A DNA stretch of 41,185 nucleotides from an uncultured Bacilli bacterium (GTDB lineage: Bacteria > Bacillota_I > Bacilli_A > RF39 > UBA660). Where the stretch lies: NCBI GenBank assembly GCA_947628685.1, contig CANRAT010000002.1:1-41185 (forward strand), written 5' to 3'. The first letter of the stretch is position 1, and every line of letters starts with the position of its first letter. The notes under the pieces are model-generated. The model saw only the letters and a list, made by a program, of their open reading frames with translations, did not search any database and was not told where the DNA came from. The translations under genes were made by a program, and so were the position numbers. Positions 9,232-16,667 of this stretch are shown piece by piece.

Positions 9232-9319
9232 GTAATGTCAGGTAGAGATTACGAGTGAGTAGTTCTATATAAGAATAAAGGGGACATTAACGAGGTAGCA
9301 CAATGGCGTGCTATTTTTT
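9232..9319 (+). ncRNA. Short structured RNA (sRNA or riboswitch-like)
   Basis: A transcript of about 88 nt is implied by its own consensus promoter and terminator. TAATGTC (9233-9239) pairs perfectly with GACATTA (9283-9289), enclosing about 43 nt. Inside is a small TTCT/AGAA hairpin and unpaired purine-rich stretches. A second hairpin, TAGCAC (9296-9301) with GTGCTA (9308-9313), is followed by six T and acts as terminator. The pilin gene downstream has its own promoter starting two bases after the T run, so this RNA need not be its leader. I do not recognise a known riboswitch class: the T-box, purine, c-di-GMP-I and lysine motifs are absent. Confidence 0.55.
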
Positions 9320-9320
9320 C

Positions 9321-9349
9321 TTGACTAGGAAAATGTCCTATGGTAGAAT
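9321..9349 (+). promoter_or_regulatory. Promoter of the first pilin-like gene
   Basis: TTGACT (9321-9326), 17-nt spacer, TAGAAT (9344-9349). The spacer holds an inverted repeat TAGGA-aaatg-TCCTA (9326-9340). The leader downstream (GTGTAAGTAAACTAA) is shared with the pilin-like gene at 24436. Confidence 0.7.
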
Positions 9350-9383
9350 GGGAGTGTAAGTAAACTAAGAAAGGAAGATGTAT

Positions 9384-10157
9384 ATGAAAAAAGGATTTAC
9401 ATTAATAGAGTTACTTGCAGTAATAGTAATACTAGCAATAATAGCGCTTATAGCAACACCCATTATATTAAACATAATAGGAGATACTAAAAAGGAATCA
9501 GATAAAAGAAGTATAGAAATGTATGGAGATGCAATAAAGAATGCAGTAGCGAAATCAATGTTAGATGGAGCTGAAATAACTCCTGGGAATTTAAGTGAAG
9601 AGTTATTATCAGAGGTAGAATATGAAGGTTCAAAAGTAGAATGTGAAACACATGAAATATATAGCGATGGAACAATATATTTAGCAGAATGTACAGTAAA
9701 TGATGTAGCAGTAGAATATGAATATGGAGAAAAGAAAATAATGCCAGGCAAATATTATGGATGGTGGTCACAAGACAAAAACTTAAAAATAGGAGGAGAA
9801 TTGCCAGAAGACTTATCACTAACTCCACCATCAGATAAAAAGATTTACTTAGGAATAGATACAGATGGAAGTAAAATAAAAGCAGCTTATGCATGTTTTA
9901 AAATGAACAATGAAAATTACTGCTTAAAAGGTGCAGATGAAACTGCAGTTACTTCAAATCATGACATGATGAGAGAAGCATTTAGTGAGACTGGGGAATG
10001 CTATTTTGACGAAGATGGTAGTGATTATAATGATGAATGCCATGGAGAATCGATTATTGTACAAGCTCATCCAAGTGGAGATGTAAGTACGATTGTTGTG
10101 GACACTAGTTACTGCTATGTGTTTCATGATGGAACTTTCTATTGTTATGATGAGTAG
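9384..10157 (+). CDS. Type IV pilin-like protein (prepilin) 1
   Basis: Prepilin or pseudopilin with a class III signal: MKKG followed by FTLIELLAVIVILAIIALIA, so prepilin peptidase would cut after G4 and methylate F5. One N-terminal hydrophobic helix (residues 5-27) both anchors the protein and forms the filament core. The rest (to 257 aa) is acidic, with many Cys in the last third (CFK, YCLKG, GECYFD, DECHG, SYCYV, FYCYDE), suggesting disulfides in an exported domain. ATG 9384 is chosen because AAGGAAG at 9371-9377 abuts ATG 9378. No pilus assembly ATPase or prepilin peptidase gene lies in the window. Its 5' end is almost identical to that of the gene at 24436. Confidence 0.85.
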   Translation: MKKGFTLIELLAVIVILAIIALIATPIILNIIGDTKKESDKRSIEMYGDAIKNAVAKSMLDGAEITPGNLSEELLSEVEYEGSKVECETHEIYSDGTIYLAECTVNDVAVEYEYGEKKIMPGKYYGWWSQDKNLKIGGELPEDLSLTPPSDKKIYLGIDTDGSKIKAAYACFKMNNENYCLKGADETAVTSNHDMMREAFSETGECYFDEDGSDYNDECHGESIIVQAHPSGDVSTIVVDTSYCYVFHDGTFYCYDE

Positions 10158-10186
10158 ACTATATTAATCATCTAAGGCATTTAATC

Positions 10187-10233
10187 CCTAATTTTCTATT
10201 AGGATAAAAATATCACGTTAGTGGTATTTTTAT
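10187..10233 (+). terminator. Tandem hairpins ending pilin-like gene 1
   Basis: First hairpin CCTAAT/ATTAGG (10187-10203). The second is a 10-11-bp stem (about 10206-10216 with 10221-10231, one G-T pair, GTTA loop) running into T residues; the second is the likely terminator. Confidence 0.65.
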
Positions 10234-10279
10234 TGTATTTTAAACAAATTTATAGTAAACTAGTACTTGAGGTGGTTTC

Positions 10280-11380
10280 ATGAGTTTAACAGCAGGAATA
10301 GTAGGACTTCCAAACGTAGGAAAAAGTACACTTTTCAATGCAATTACTAAAAAAAATATATTAGCTGCTAATTACCCATTTGCGACTATAGATCCAAATG
10401 TAGGAGTAGTAGTTGTTCCAGATGAGAGATTAGATTTTTTAAATGATTTATATAAGCCAAAAAGTCTAGTCCCAACAACATTTGAATTTACTGATATTGC
10501 AGGGCTTGTAAAAGGTGCATCAACAGGAGAAGGTTTAGGTAATAAATTTTTGTCACATATAAGAGAAGTTGATGCGATATGTGAAGTTGTTAGGTGCTTT
10601 GAAAATAAAGATATAATCCATGTTTTAAATGATGTTGATCCAATAAGAGATATAGAAATAATAGAAGTTGAATTAATATTATCGGATTTAGAAATTATAG
10701 AAAACAGATTCAATAAAATAGGTAAAAAAGCATCACTATCAAAAGATAAAGAAGTAATAAAAGAAGCAAATATATTAACTAAATTAAAAGAAGCATTAGA
10801 AAAGAATATTCCAATTAGAAGACTAGAATTAACTGATGAAGAAAAATTATATATAAAACCATTTAATTTACTTACAAGTAAACCAATTATTTATGTTGCA
10901 AATGTATCAGAAGATGATTTGCTTGAAGGAAATAACAAGTATGTAGAAAGCGTAGTAGAATACGCAAAAAAAGATAATGCATTAGTTGTTAGTATATGCG
11001 CTAAAATAGAATCAGATTTAAGCGAAATGGATAATTTACAAAAGAATAATTTTTTAAATGAACTTGGAATAAGTGAAAGTGGCATAGATAATTTAATAAA
11101 AGCATCATATAAATTACTTGGACTTAAAACTTTTTTTACTGCAGGAGAAGATGAGTGTAGGGCTTGGACTTTTAAAACAGGTATGAAGGCTCCAGAATGT
11201 GCAGGTATAATCCATACAGATTTTGAAAAAGGTTTCATAAAAGCAGAAGTAATGAGTTATAGTGATTTAAAATTATATGGTAGTGAAAAATCAGTTAAAG
11301 AAGCAGGAAAGATGCGACTTGAAGGTAAAGATTATTTAATGCAAGATGGAGATATCTGCTACTTTAGATTTAATGTTTAG
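10280..11380 (+). CDS. ychF: Redox-regulated ATPase YchF (Obg-like)
   Basis: Universal YchF/OLA1 P-loop NTPase that prefers ATP over GTP and associates with ribosomes. The N-terminal GIVGLPNVGKSTLFNAIT is the Walker A, the switch region includes FTDIAGLVKGAS, and the specificity loop has the YchF-type NVSE in place of a canonical NKxD. A coiled-coil insertion is followed by the C-terminal TGS-like domain with TFFTAGEDECRAWTF. The 366-aa length is standard. ATG 10280 has GAGGTGG upstream. In Firmicutes it follows parB/DUF951 closely; here a transporter and a pilin gene intervene. Confidence 0.97.
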   Translation: MSLTAGIVGLPNVGKSTLFNAITKKNILAANYPFATIDPNVGVVVVPDERLDFLNDLYKPKSLVPTTFEFTDIAGLVKGASTGEGLGNKFLSHIREVDAICEVVRCFENKDIIHVLNDVDPIRDIEIIEVELILSDLEIIENRFNKIGKKASLSKDKEVIKEANILTKLKEALEKNIPIRRLELTDEEKLYIKPFNLLTSKPIIYVANVSEDDLLEGNNKYVESVVEYAKKDNALVVSICAKIESDLSEMDNLQKNNFLNELGISESGIDNLIKASYKLLGLKTFFTAGEDECRAWTFKTGMKAPECAGIIHTDFEKGFIKAEVMSYSDLKLYGSEKSVKEAGKMRLEGKDYLMQDGDICYFRFNV

Positions 11381-11388
11381 GTTTAATT

Positions 11389-12102
11389 ATGAATAAATAT
11401 GTAATTGTAACAGGATGTGCGAAGGGTATAGGTAGAGAGATCGCACTTGAGTTTGCTAGATACGGATATAATATTATAGGAACATATAATACATCTTTAG
11501 AAAAAATAAAACAATTGAAAACTAAAATAGAGTCTATTGGAGTAAAGTTTGATTATTATAAACTAGATATATCAAATGAACTTGAAATTGAAGAATTTGC
11601 TAATAATATAAAAAGTAAATACTCAAATATAGATGTATTAGTTAATAATGCTGCAGTATGTATGGATAGTCCGTTTACTTTAAAAACAAAAGATGAATTT
11701 ATGAAAGTATTAGAAGTAAACTTAGTTGGACCATTTATACTTATACAAAAACTTTTTTCTATAATGAATAATGGTATAATTATAAATATTTCTTCTACTG
11801 ATGGTATAAATACTTATTCAAGATTAAATATGGATTATTCAGCAAGTAAGGCAGGACTAATTAATTTAACTAAATCTTTATCTCTTGAGTTTGAAAATAT
11901 CAAAGTCTATGCAATATGCCCTAATTGGGTCAACACAGAAAGCGTAAAGGAAATGAATCAAGATTATTTGCTTGAAGAAATGAAAAGAATTAAACAAAAT
12001 AAATTAATCGATAAAGAAGATGTAGCAAAAAAAGTAATTGAAGTTGTAAATAGTGATTTAGATAGTGGAAGTATTATAATAATGGGTGATAAAAATGAAT
12101 GA
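11389..12102 (+). CDS. Short-chain dehydrogenase/reductase (FabG/YmfI-like)
   Basis: NAD(P)H-dependent SDR with the complete classical set: TGCAKGIG (residues 8-15, cofactor loop), NNAA (87-90), catalytic Ser in ISSTDG, Tyr150 and Lys154 in YSASK. The 237-aa length is standard. It could be a FabG-type reductase. The next gene is YnbB-like, however, and the SDR YmfI reduces 5-aminopentanone to 5-aminopentanol on EF-P in Bacillus subtilis, so a YmfI role is a fair alternative. The start is ATG 11389, eight bases after the ychF stop, with only a weak AGG upstream, so it may depend on read-through from ychF. Its 3' end overlaps the next gene by 8 bp. Confidence 0.85.
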   Translation: MNKYVIVTGCAKGIGREIALEFARYGYNIIGTYNTSLEKIKQLKTKIESIGVKFDYYKLDISNELEIEEFANNIKSKYSNIDVLVNNAAVCMDSPFTLKTKDEFMKVLEVNLVGPFILIQKLFSIMNNGIIINISSTDGINTYSRLNMDYSASKAGLINLTKSLSLEFENIKVYAICPNWVNTESVKEMNQDYLLEEMKRIKQNKLIDKEDVAKKVIEVVNSDLDSGSIIIMGDKNE

Positions 12103-13324
12103 TATTATAAATTTAGTAAATAATTCTGAAAAAGAGATAAAAGATGAATTAGAAAAAATAAACGATATAGTGTTTTTAAATAGTAAAAAAGTATTAGATG
12201 CTTTTCAAAAAGAAAATGTATCTGAATATCATTTTAATTCAACAACAGGTTATGGATATAATGATATAGGAAGAACTGTTATAGAAAGTGTTTATAGCGA
12301 CATATTTAAAAGTGAAGATGCACTAGTTAGAGGACAGTTTATATCAGGTACACACGCTCTTAGTGTATCTTTATTTGGAATACTTAGACCAAATGATATA
12401 ATGCTTTCAATTAGTGGTACTCCATACGATACACTGCACGAAGTAATAGGTATTAGAAAAAATCCTAGTTCATTGAAATCATTTAACGTAAAATATGAAC
12501 AAATTGATTTAGTTAATGATGATTTTGATTATGATAAAATAATAAATAGAGTAAGAAAAAATGATTTAAAAATGGTATATGTTCAAAGATCTAAAGGATA
12601 CTCTACAAGAAAAAGTATAAGCATTTTAAAGTTAGAAAAAGTAATAAAGAAAATAAGAGAAGTAAATAAAAGTGTAATAATAATGATTGATAATTGTTAT
12701 TGTGAATTTGTTGATACTAAAGAACCAATAGAAGTTGGTGCTGATATATGTGTTGGTTCATTAATTAAAAATTTAGGTGGATGTATTGCTCCTAATGGTG
12801 CGTACGTAGTAGGTAGGAAAGATTTAATAGAATTAATTGCAGAAAGATTAACCGCTCCAGGAGAAGGTAAAGAAGTAGGACCTTCACTAAATATGAATAA
12901 GCCATTACTTCAAGGTTTAGCGCTTGCTCCAAGTGTGGTAGGCTCTGCTTTAAAAACGGCAATATTGACAAGTTATGTATTAGAAAAATTAGGATATGAT
13001 GTAGAACCTAAATATAATGAAAAAAGAGTAGATATAGTACAAAATATTATATTTAACAATCCAGAAGATTTAATTAAATATGTCGGTGGAATTCAAATGG
13101 GTTCCCTAATAGATTCAAATGTTAAAGCAGAACCATCTGATATGCCTGGTTATGATGATAAAGTAATAATGGCATCAGGGGCGTTCACACAAGGTTCATC
13201 TATAGAACTTTCTTGTGATGGACCAATTAGACCTCCATATATTGCCTATCAACAAGGTGCACTCTCCTATGAGTATGGTAAACTTGGACTTATAAAAGCA
13301 ATTAGTATATTAAAAGGTGAATAA
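12095..13324 (+). CDS. YnbB-like PLP enzyme (methionine gamma-lyase/aluminium-resistance family)
   Basis: Fold-type I PLP enzyme of the family annotated as methionine gamma-lyase family or aluminium resistance protein (B. subtilis YnbB). The N-terminal HFNSTTGYGYNDIGR and RGQFISGTHA are family hallmarks. IDNCYCEFVD carries the PLP-pairing Asp, and GSLIKNLGG places the Schiff-base Lys at about residue 225. Length (409 aa) is normal. ATG 12095 has GGGTGA five bases upstream and overlaps the SDR stop, so the pair is translationally coupled. Its substrate is not established by sequence; a link with EF-P modification is inferred from the SDR next door. Confidence 0.85.
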   Translation: MNDIINLVNNSEKEIKDELEKINDIVFLNSKKVLDAFQKENVSEYHFNSTTGYGYNDIGRTVIESVYSDIFKSEDALVRGQFISGTHALSVSLFGILRPNDIMLSISGTPYDTLHEVIGIRKNPSSLKSFNVKYEQIDLVNDDFDYDKIINRVRKNDLKMVYVQRSKGYSTRKSISILKLEKVIKKIREVNKSVIIMIDNCYCEFVDTKEPIEVGADICVGSLIKNLGGCIAPNGAYVVGRKDLIELIAERLTAPGEGKEVGPSLNMNKPLLQGLALAPSVVGSALKTAILTSYVLEKLGYDVEPKYNEKRVDIVQNIIFNNPEDLIKYVGGIQMGSLIDSNVKAEPSDMPGYDDKVIMASGAFTQGSSIELSCDGPIRPPYIAYQQGALSYEYGKLGLIKAISILKGE

Positions 13325-13986
13325 TGGATAAAAAGAAAAGTAAAAAATTAGATATACTATATGAAGATAAATACATATTAATAGTAAACAAGCCACATAA
13401 TTTACTTACTATATCAACTGAAAAAGAAAAATATAAAACCTTATTTCACTTAGTATTTGAATATTTAAAGAAAAAAAACAAAAACAATAAAGTTTTTATT
13501 GTACATAGATTAGATAAAGATACAAGTGGTATTGTAATGTTTGCTAAAGATGAAAAAACTAAGTTATTTCTTCAAGATAATTGGAGTAAATTTAAAAGAA
13601 ATTATGTAGCGGTAGTATATGGCAGAATTAACAATAAAAAGGGTGTACTTAAAAATTATTTAGAAGAAACTAAAACTCATATTACTTATATAGTAAATGA
13701 TTCAAATGGTAAACTAGCAGTTACAGAATATGAAAAAATCCTTGAAAATAGCAAGTACACTATGCTTAGTTTAAATCTTTTAACAGGTAGAAAAAATCAA
13801 ATAAGAGTGCAGTTAGCAAGTATGGGAAATCCAATTGTTGGAGATAAAAAATATGGCATTAAAAAAGACCCTATAAGAAGAATGGCATTAGTTGCAAACA
13901 CATTAGAATTTATTCATCCTAAAACAAAAGAAAAAATTTTAATAGACATAGATATACCAAGTAGTTTTATTAGACTTTTTAGATAA
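13324..13986 (+). CDS. RluA-family pseudouridine synthase
   Basis: Pseudouridine synthase that isomerises specific uridines in rRNA or tRNA. The catalytic motif HRLDKDTSG is at residues 61-69 with Asp64 as nucleophile; YEDKYILIVNKP, LLTGRKNQIRVQLA and GDKKYG are the other family motifs. At 220 aa it lacks the N-terminal S4 domain, like RluA/TruC-type and RluB-unlike small members, so the target cannot be assigned. Its ATG shares a base with the stop of the preceding gene (TAATG), placing it in the same operon. Catalytic residues are intact. Confidence 0.9.
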   Translation: MDKKKSKKLDILYEDKYILIVNKPHNLLTISTEKEKYKTLFHLVFEYLKKKNKNNKVFIVHRLDKDTSGIVMFAKDEKTKLFLQDNWSKFKRNYVAVVYGRINNKKGVLKNYLEETKTHITYIVNDSNGKLAVTEYEKILENSKYTMLSLNLLTGRKNQIRVQLASMGNPIVGDKKYGIKKDPIRRMALVANTLEFIHPKTKEKILIDIDIPSSFIRLFR

Positions 13987-13992
13987 AAATAC

Positions 13993-14021
13993 TTGATATA
14001 TTTTTTATATTGAGATAAAAT
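13993..14021 (+). promoter_or_regulatory. Promoter of surface protein A
   Basis: TTGATA (13993-13998), 17-nt spacer, TAAAAT (14016-14021). The -35 region (TTGATATATTTTT) is nearly the same as in the promoter at 16610, suggesting common control of both surface proteins. Confidence 0.65.
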
Positions 14022-14045
14022 AAATGTATAGGGTAGGTGGAATTA

Positions 14046-16580
14046 ATGAAGAAAAATATACGATTATATATATTAGTTTTTGCTTTAATATTTTTATGTG
14101 GAATAAATACTGTATGGGCACTTCCAGATTCATTTGAGGTAAAAAGTTTTGCTGAAGTGCATGGTTTACCAGAAACACACACTAAACCTACTGATTGTAA
14201 TTCAGATGAATGTTATGGTACAACATTAAAATTTTATGAAGACTCAAGTGGAAAAACAGGAGTTTTTTGTACATTGTTTGAAGAAACTTCCCCTGCTTGG
14301 AAAAATAATTCCACTTGTAAAATAACAGATCAATGGTCCGATTCTGTACGTTATTCGGTAGGACAGATAGTAAATGCGGTTATACCATCACTTGTATTAG
14401 ATGATACTTTGCATAATTCAGATGTAAAAAAGGCAACCATGTCAGCTTATCTTTCTGCAGAAATGGCATTAAATAGATTCCTATATGATATAGGTAGAGG
14501 AGATGAGACAATTGGTGGATGGAATATTTCCACATCTAAAATTTCAAAGGAATTAAACTCACAATATAGTACATACCTACAGACTGCTGAAAAAGCATAT
14601 TCTATTTATGATGGCGATAAAAATAAAATAAGTTTTAATACAAATTCATTAAGATTTACCTTAAGCGAGGATGGAGAATACTATAGCTCAAATGTTGTAA
14701 AAGTAACCGCTTATGGAAATGTAACATATAAGTTGGAAGGCGTAGATGGAACAATATACACACGTAATGATATGATTCAACTAAAAATTCCTTCAAAAAA
14801 TTTAAAAGATGATCAAACAACAACAATAACAGTTAAAGTAGAATCAACAAAGAGTTATGCATATGCAAGAAGATACTATTGTGGTGAAGAATATCAACCA
14901 GTAACTCCAATAGCTCTAGAATATGAGACAATAAATAGACAGGCACAAATAAGTGGTAAAATTACAAAAGAATCTCCAAAAGGGAAATTAATAATAAAAA
15001 AAGTTGATGCTACTACTCAAAAAATATTATCAGGTGCAACAATTACGGTAACAGGTCCAGATGATTTTTATGAAAGATTTACAACTAATGGAAATACTTA
15101 TGAAATAGATGGATTAGAATATGGAGAATATACTATAAAGGAAGAATATGCTCCATCAGGGTATGTCATTAGTGAAGGTACTCAAACTGTAACAATTGGC
15201 GAAAGTACTCAAACCATAACTGTAACATTAAAGAATAGTAAAAATAAAGTAAAATTTATAAAAGCAGATGAAAAAGGGAATCCTTTAGCGGGAGCGACAC
15301 TTGAGATACAAAATCTTTCGGGAGCTGTTGTTAGCTATTGTGGAGAAAATAGAAACAGTATTTGTAGATGGACATCGACAACAGATCCATATGAAGTATC
15401 AGGCTTGCCATCAGGTACATATTATTTTACTGAAACAGCTGCTCCAAAGGGTTATGTATTAAATTCAAGTAGGATAAGATTTACAGTAGGTAATGATGGA
15501 AAAATTTCAGTAAATGGAATTAATAAAGAAGATTTGACATTAAAATTAAGTGATGAATTAATAAAAATAATTATATCAAAAACAGATATAACAGGGAAAA
15601 AGGAACTACCAGGGGCAACACTTGAGATACAAGATGAAAAAGGAAAAGTAGTAAATTATTGTGGAGAAAATAGAACTAGTGCCTGCAGGTGGACTTCAAC
15701 GACAAAACCATATGAAATAGAAGGAATACCAGCAGGAACGTATTATTTAGTAGAAACAGTTGCTCCAGAAGGCTATGCATTAAAAAAAGAAAAAGTAAAG
15801 TTCACGGTAAAAGCAGATGGATATGTAAGAACAGTAACAATGACAAACTCACTAACAAGTATAAGATTTTCAAAAACGGATATAACAGGGAAAAAGGAAC
15901 TTGCAGGAGCAACACTCGAAATACAAGATGAAAAAGGTAATGTAGTAAATTATTGTATGGATTTAAAAGGAAATTATAATACAGCATGTAAATGGGTATC
16001 AACAGGAGATCCATACCAAATAGATGGACTACCAACAGGTACATATTATTTAGTAGAAACGATAGCTCCAAAAGGATACGTATTAAATAAAGAAAGAGTA
16101 GAATTTACAGTAACAGATGATGGAGTAATAAGAACAGTTGTAATGAAGAATAATATAAGAAAATTAAAGATAACAAAATATGATTCAACAGGAGTAAGAG
16201 AACTAAAAGGAGCAACATTGGAATTGCAAGATGAAGAAGGATATGTAGTAAATTACTGTAAAGGACAAGATGGAAATAATACGGCATGTAGGTGGGTATC
16301 AACAGATAAACCGTATGAAATAGAAGGATTGCCAGTAGGAGTATATTACTTAGTAGAAGTAGAGGCACCAGAGGGATATATTTTAAATACAGAAAAGAAG
16401 AAAATAGAAATAACAGAAGATGATGTTACTACAGAAGTAGGAATGACAAATGAATTAAAAGTAGATGTACCAGATACATTAAGTAGTAAATCCGCATTAT
16501 TACTAGCGATATCAATGTTTGATATAGCGCTTGGAATGGGGATAATAACATATGTCAAGAAAAATAGGATTGAAGAATAG
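14046..16580 (+). CDS. Surface protein A: thioester-like head with five CnaB/SpaA repeats
   Basis: Exported, sortase-anchored adhesin or pilin (844 aa). Signal peptide at residues 1-25, cut near VWA. About residues 35-300 form a head resembling the thioester (TQXA) domain, with Cys75 and the segment AEMALNRFLYD where TQxA-type proteins have their Gln; here that residue is Glu139. Five CnaB/SpaA repeats follow from about residue 313, with Lys in strand 1 (IIKK, FIK, ISK, FSK, ITK), Glu in TETAAPKGY/VETVAPEGY and Asn/Asp near each end, as needed for isopeptide bonds. Repeats 2-5 each carry a NYC...CRW-type Cys pair. The C-terminus has DVPDTLS, a hydrophobic helix and KKNRIEE. ATG 14046 has AGGTGG five bases upstream; GTG 14037 lies inside that site. 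Confidence 0.85.
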   Translation: MKKNIRLYILVFALIFLCGINTVWALPDSFEVKSFAEVHGLPETHTKPTDCNSDECYGTTLKFYEDSSGKTGVFCTLFEETSPAWKNNSTCKITDQWSDSVRYSVGQIVNAVIPSLVLDDTLHNSDVKKATMSAYLSAEMALNRFLYDIGRGDETIGGWNISTSKISKELNSQYSTYLQTAEKAYSIYDGDKNKISFNTNSLRFTLSEDGEYYSSNVVKVTAYGNVTYKLEGVDGTIYTRNDMIQLKIPSKNLKDDQTTTITVKVESTKSYAYARRYYCGEEYQPVTPIALEYETINRQAQISGKITKESPKGKLIIKKVDATTQKILSGATITVTGPDDFYERFTTNGNTYEIDGLEYGEYTIKEEYAPSGYVISEGTQTVTIGESTQTITVTLKNSKNKVKFIKADEKGNPLAGATLEIQNLSGAVVSYCGENRNSICRWTSTTDPYEVSGLPSGTYYFTETAAPKGYVLNSSRIRFTVGNDGKISVNGINKEDLTLKLSDELIKIIISKTDITGKKELPGATLEIQDEKGKVVNYCGENRTSACRWTSTTKPYEIEGIPAGTYYLVETVAPEGYALKKEKVKFTVKADGYVRTVTMTNSLTSIRFSKTDITGKKELAGATLEIQDEKGNVVNYCMDLKGNYNTACKWVSTGDPYQIDGLPTGTYYLVETIAPKGYVLNKERVEFTVTDDGVIRTVVMKNNIRKLKITKYDSTGVRELKGATLELQDEEGYVVNYCKGQDGNNTACRWVSTDKPYEIEGLPVGVYYLVEVEAPEGYILNTEKKKIEITEDDVTTEVGMTNELKVDVPDTLSSKSALLLAISMFDIALGMGIITYVKKNRIEE

Positions 16581-16599
16581 TAAAATGCTATTCTTTTTT
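16573..16599 (+). terminator. Terminator between the two surface proteins
   Basis: AAGAATAG (16573-16580) pairs with CTATTCTT (16588-16595) across a 7-nt loop, followed by T residues. The first arm holds the TAG stop codon. Confidence 0.75.
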
Positions 16600-16609
16600 C
16601 TTAAAATAT

Positions 16610-16638
16610 TTGATATATTTTTAATATTATGTTACAAT
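16610..16638 (+). promoter_or_regulatory. Promoter of surface protein B and sortase
   Basis: TTGATA (16610-16615), 17-nt spacer, TACAAT (16633-16638); closely matches the promoter at 13993. Confidence 0.65.
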
Positions 16639-16667
16639 TGTACTAGAAAATAAAGAGAGATGATATT

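Noticed and set aside
9232..9319. T-box or known riboswitch
   Set aside because: No AGGGTGGNACCGCG segment, no long stem I, and no recognisable ligand-binding core; it also ends before an independent promoter.
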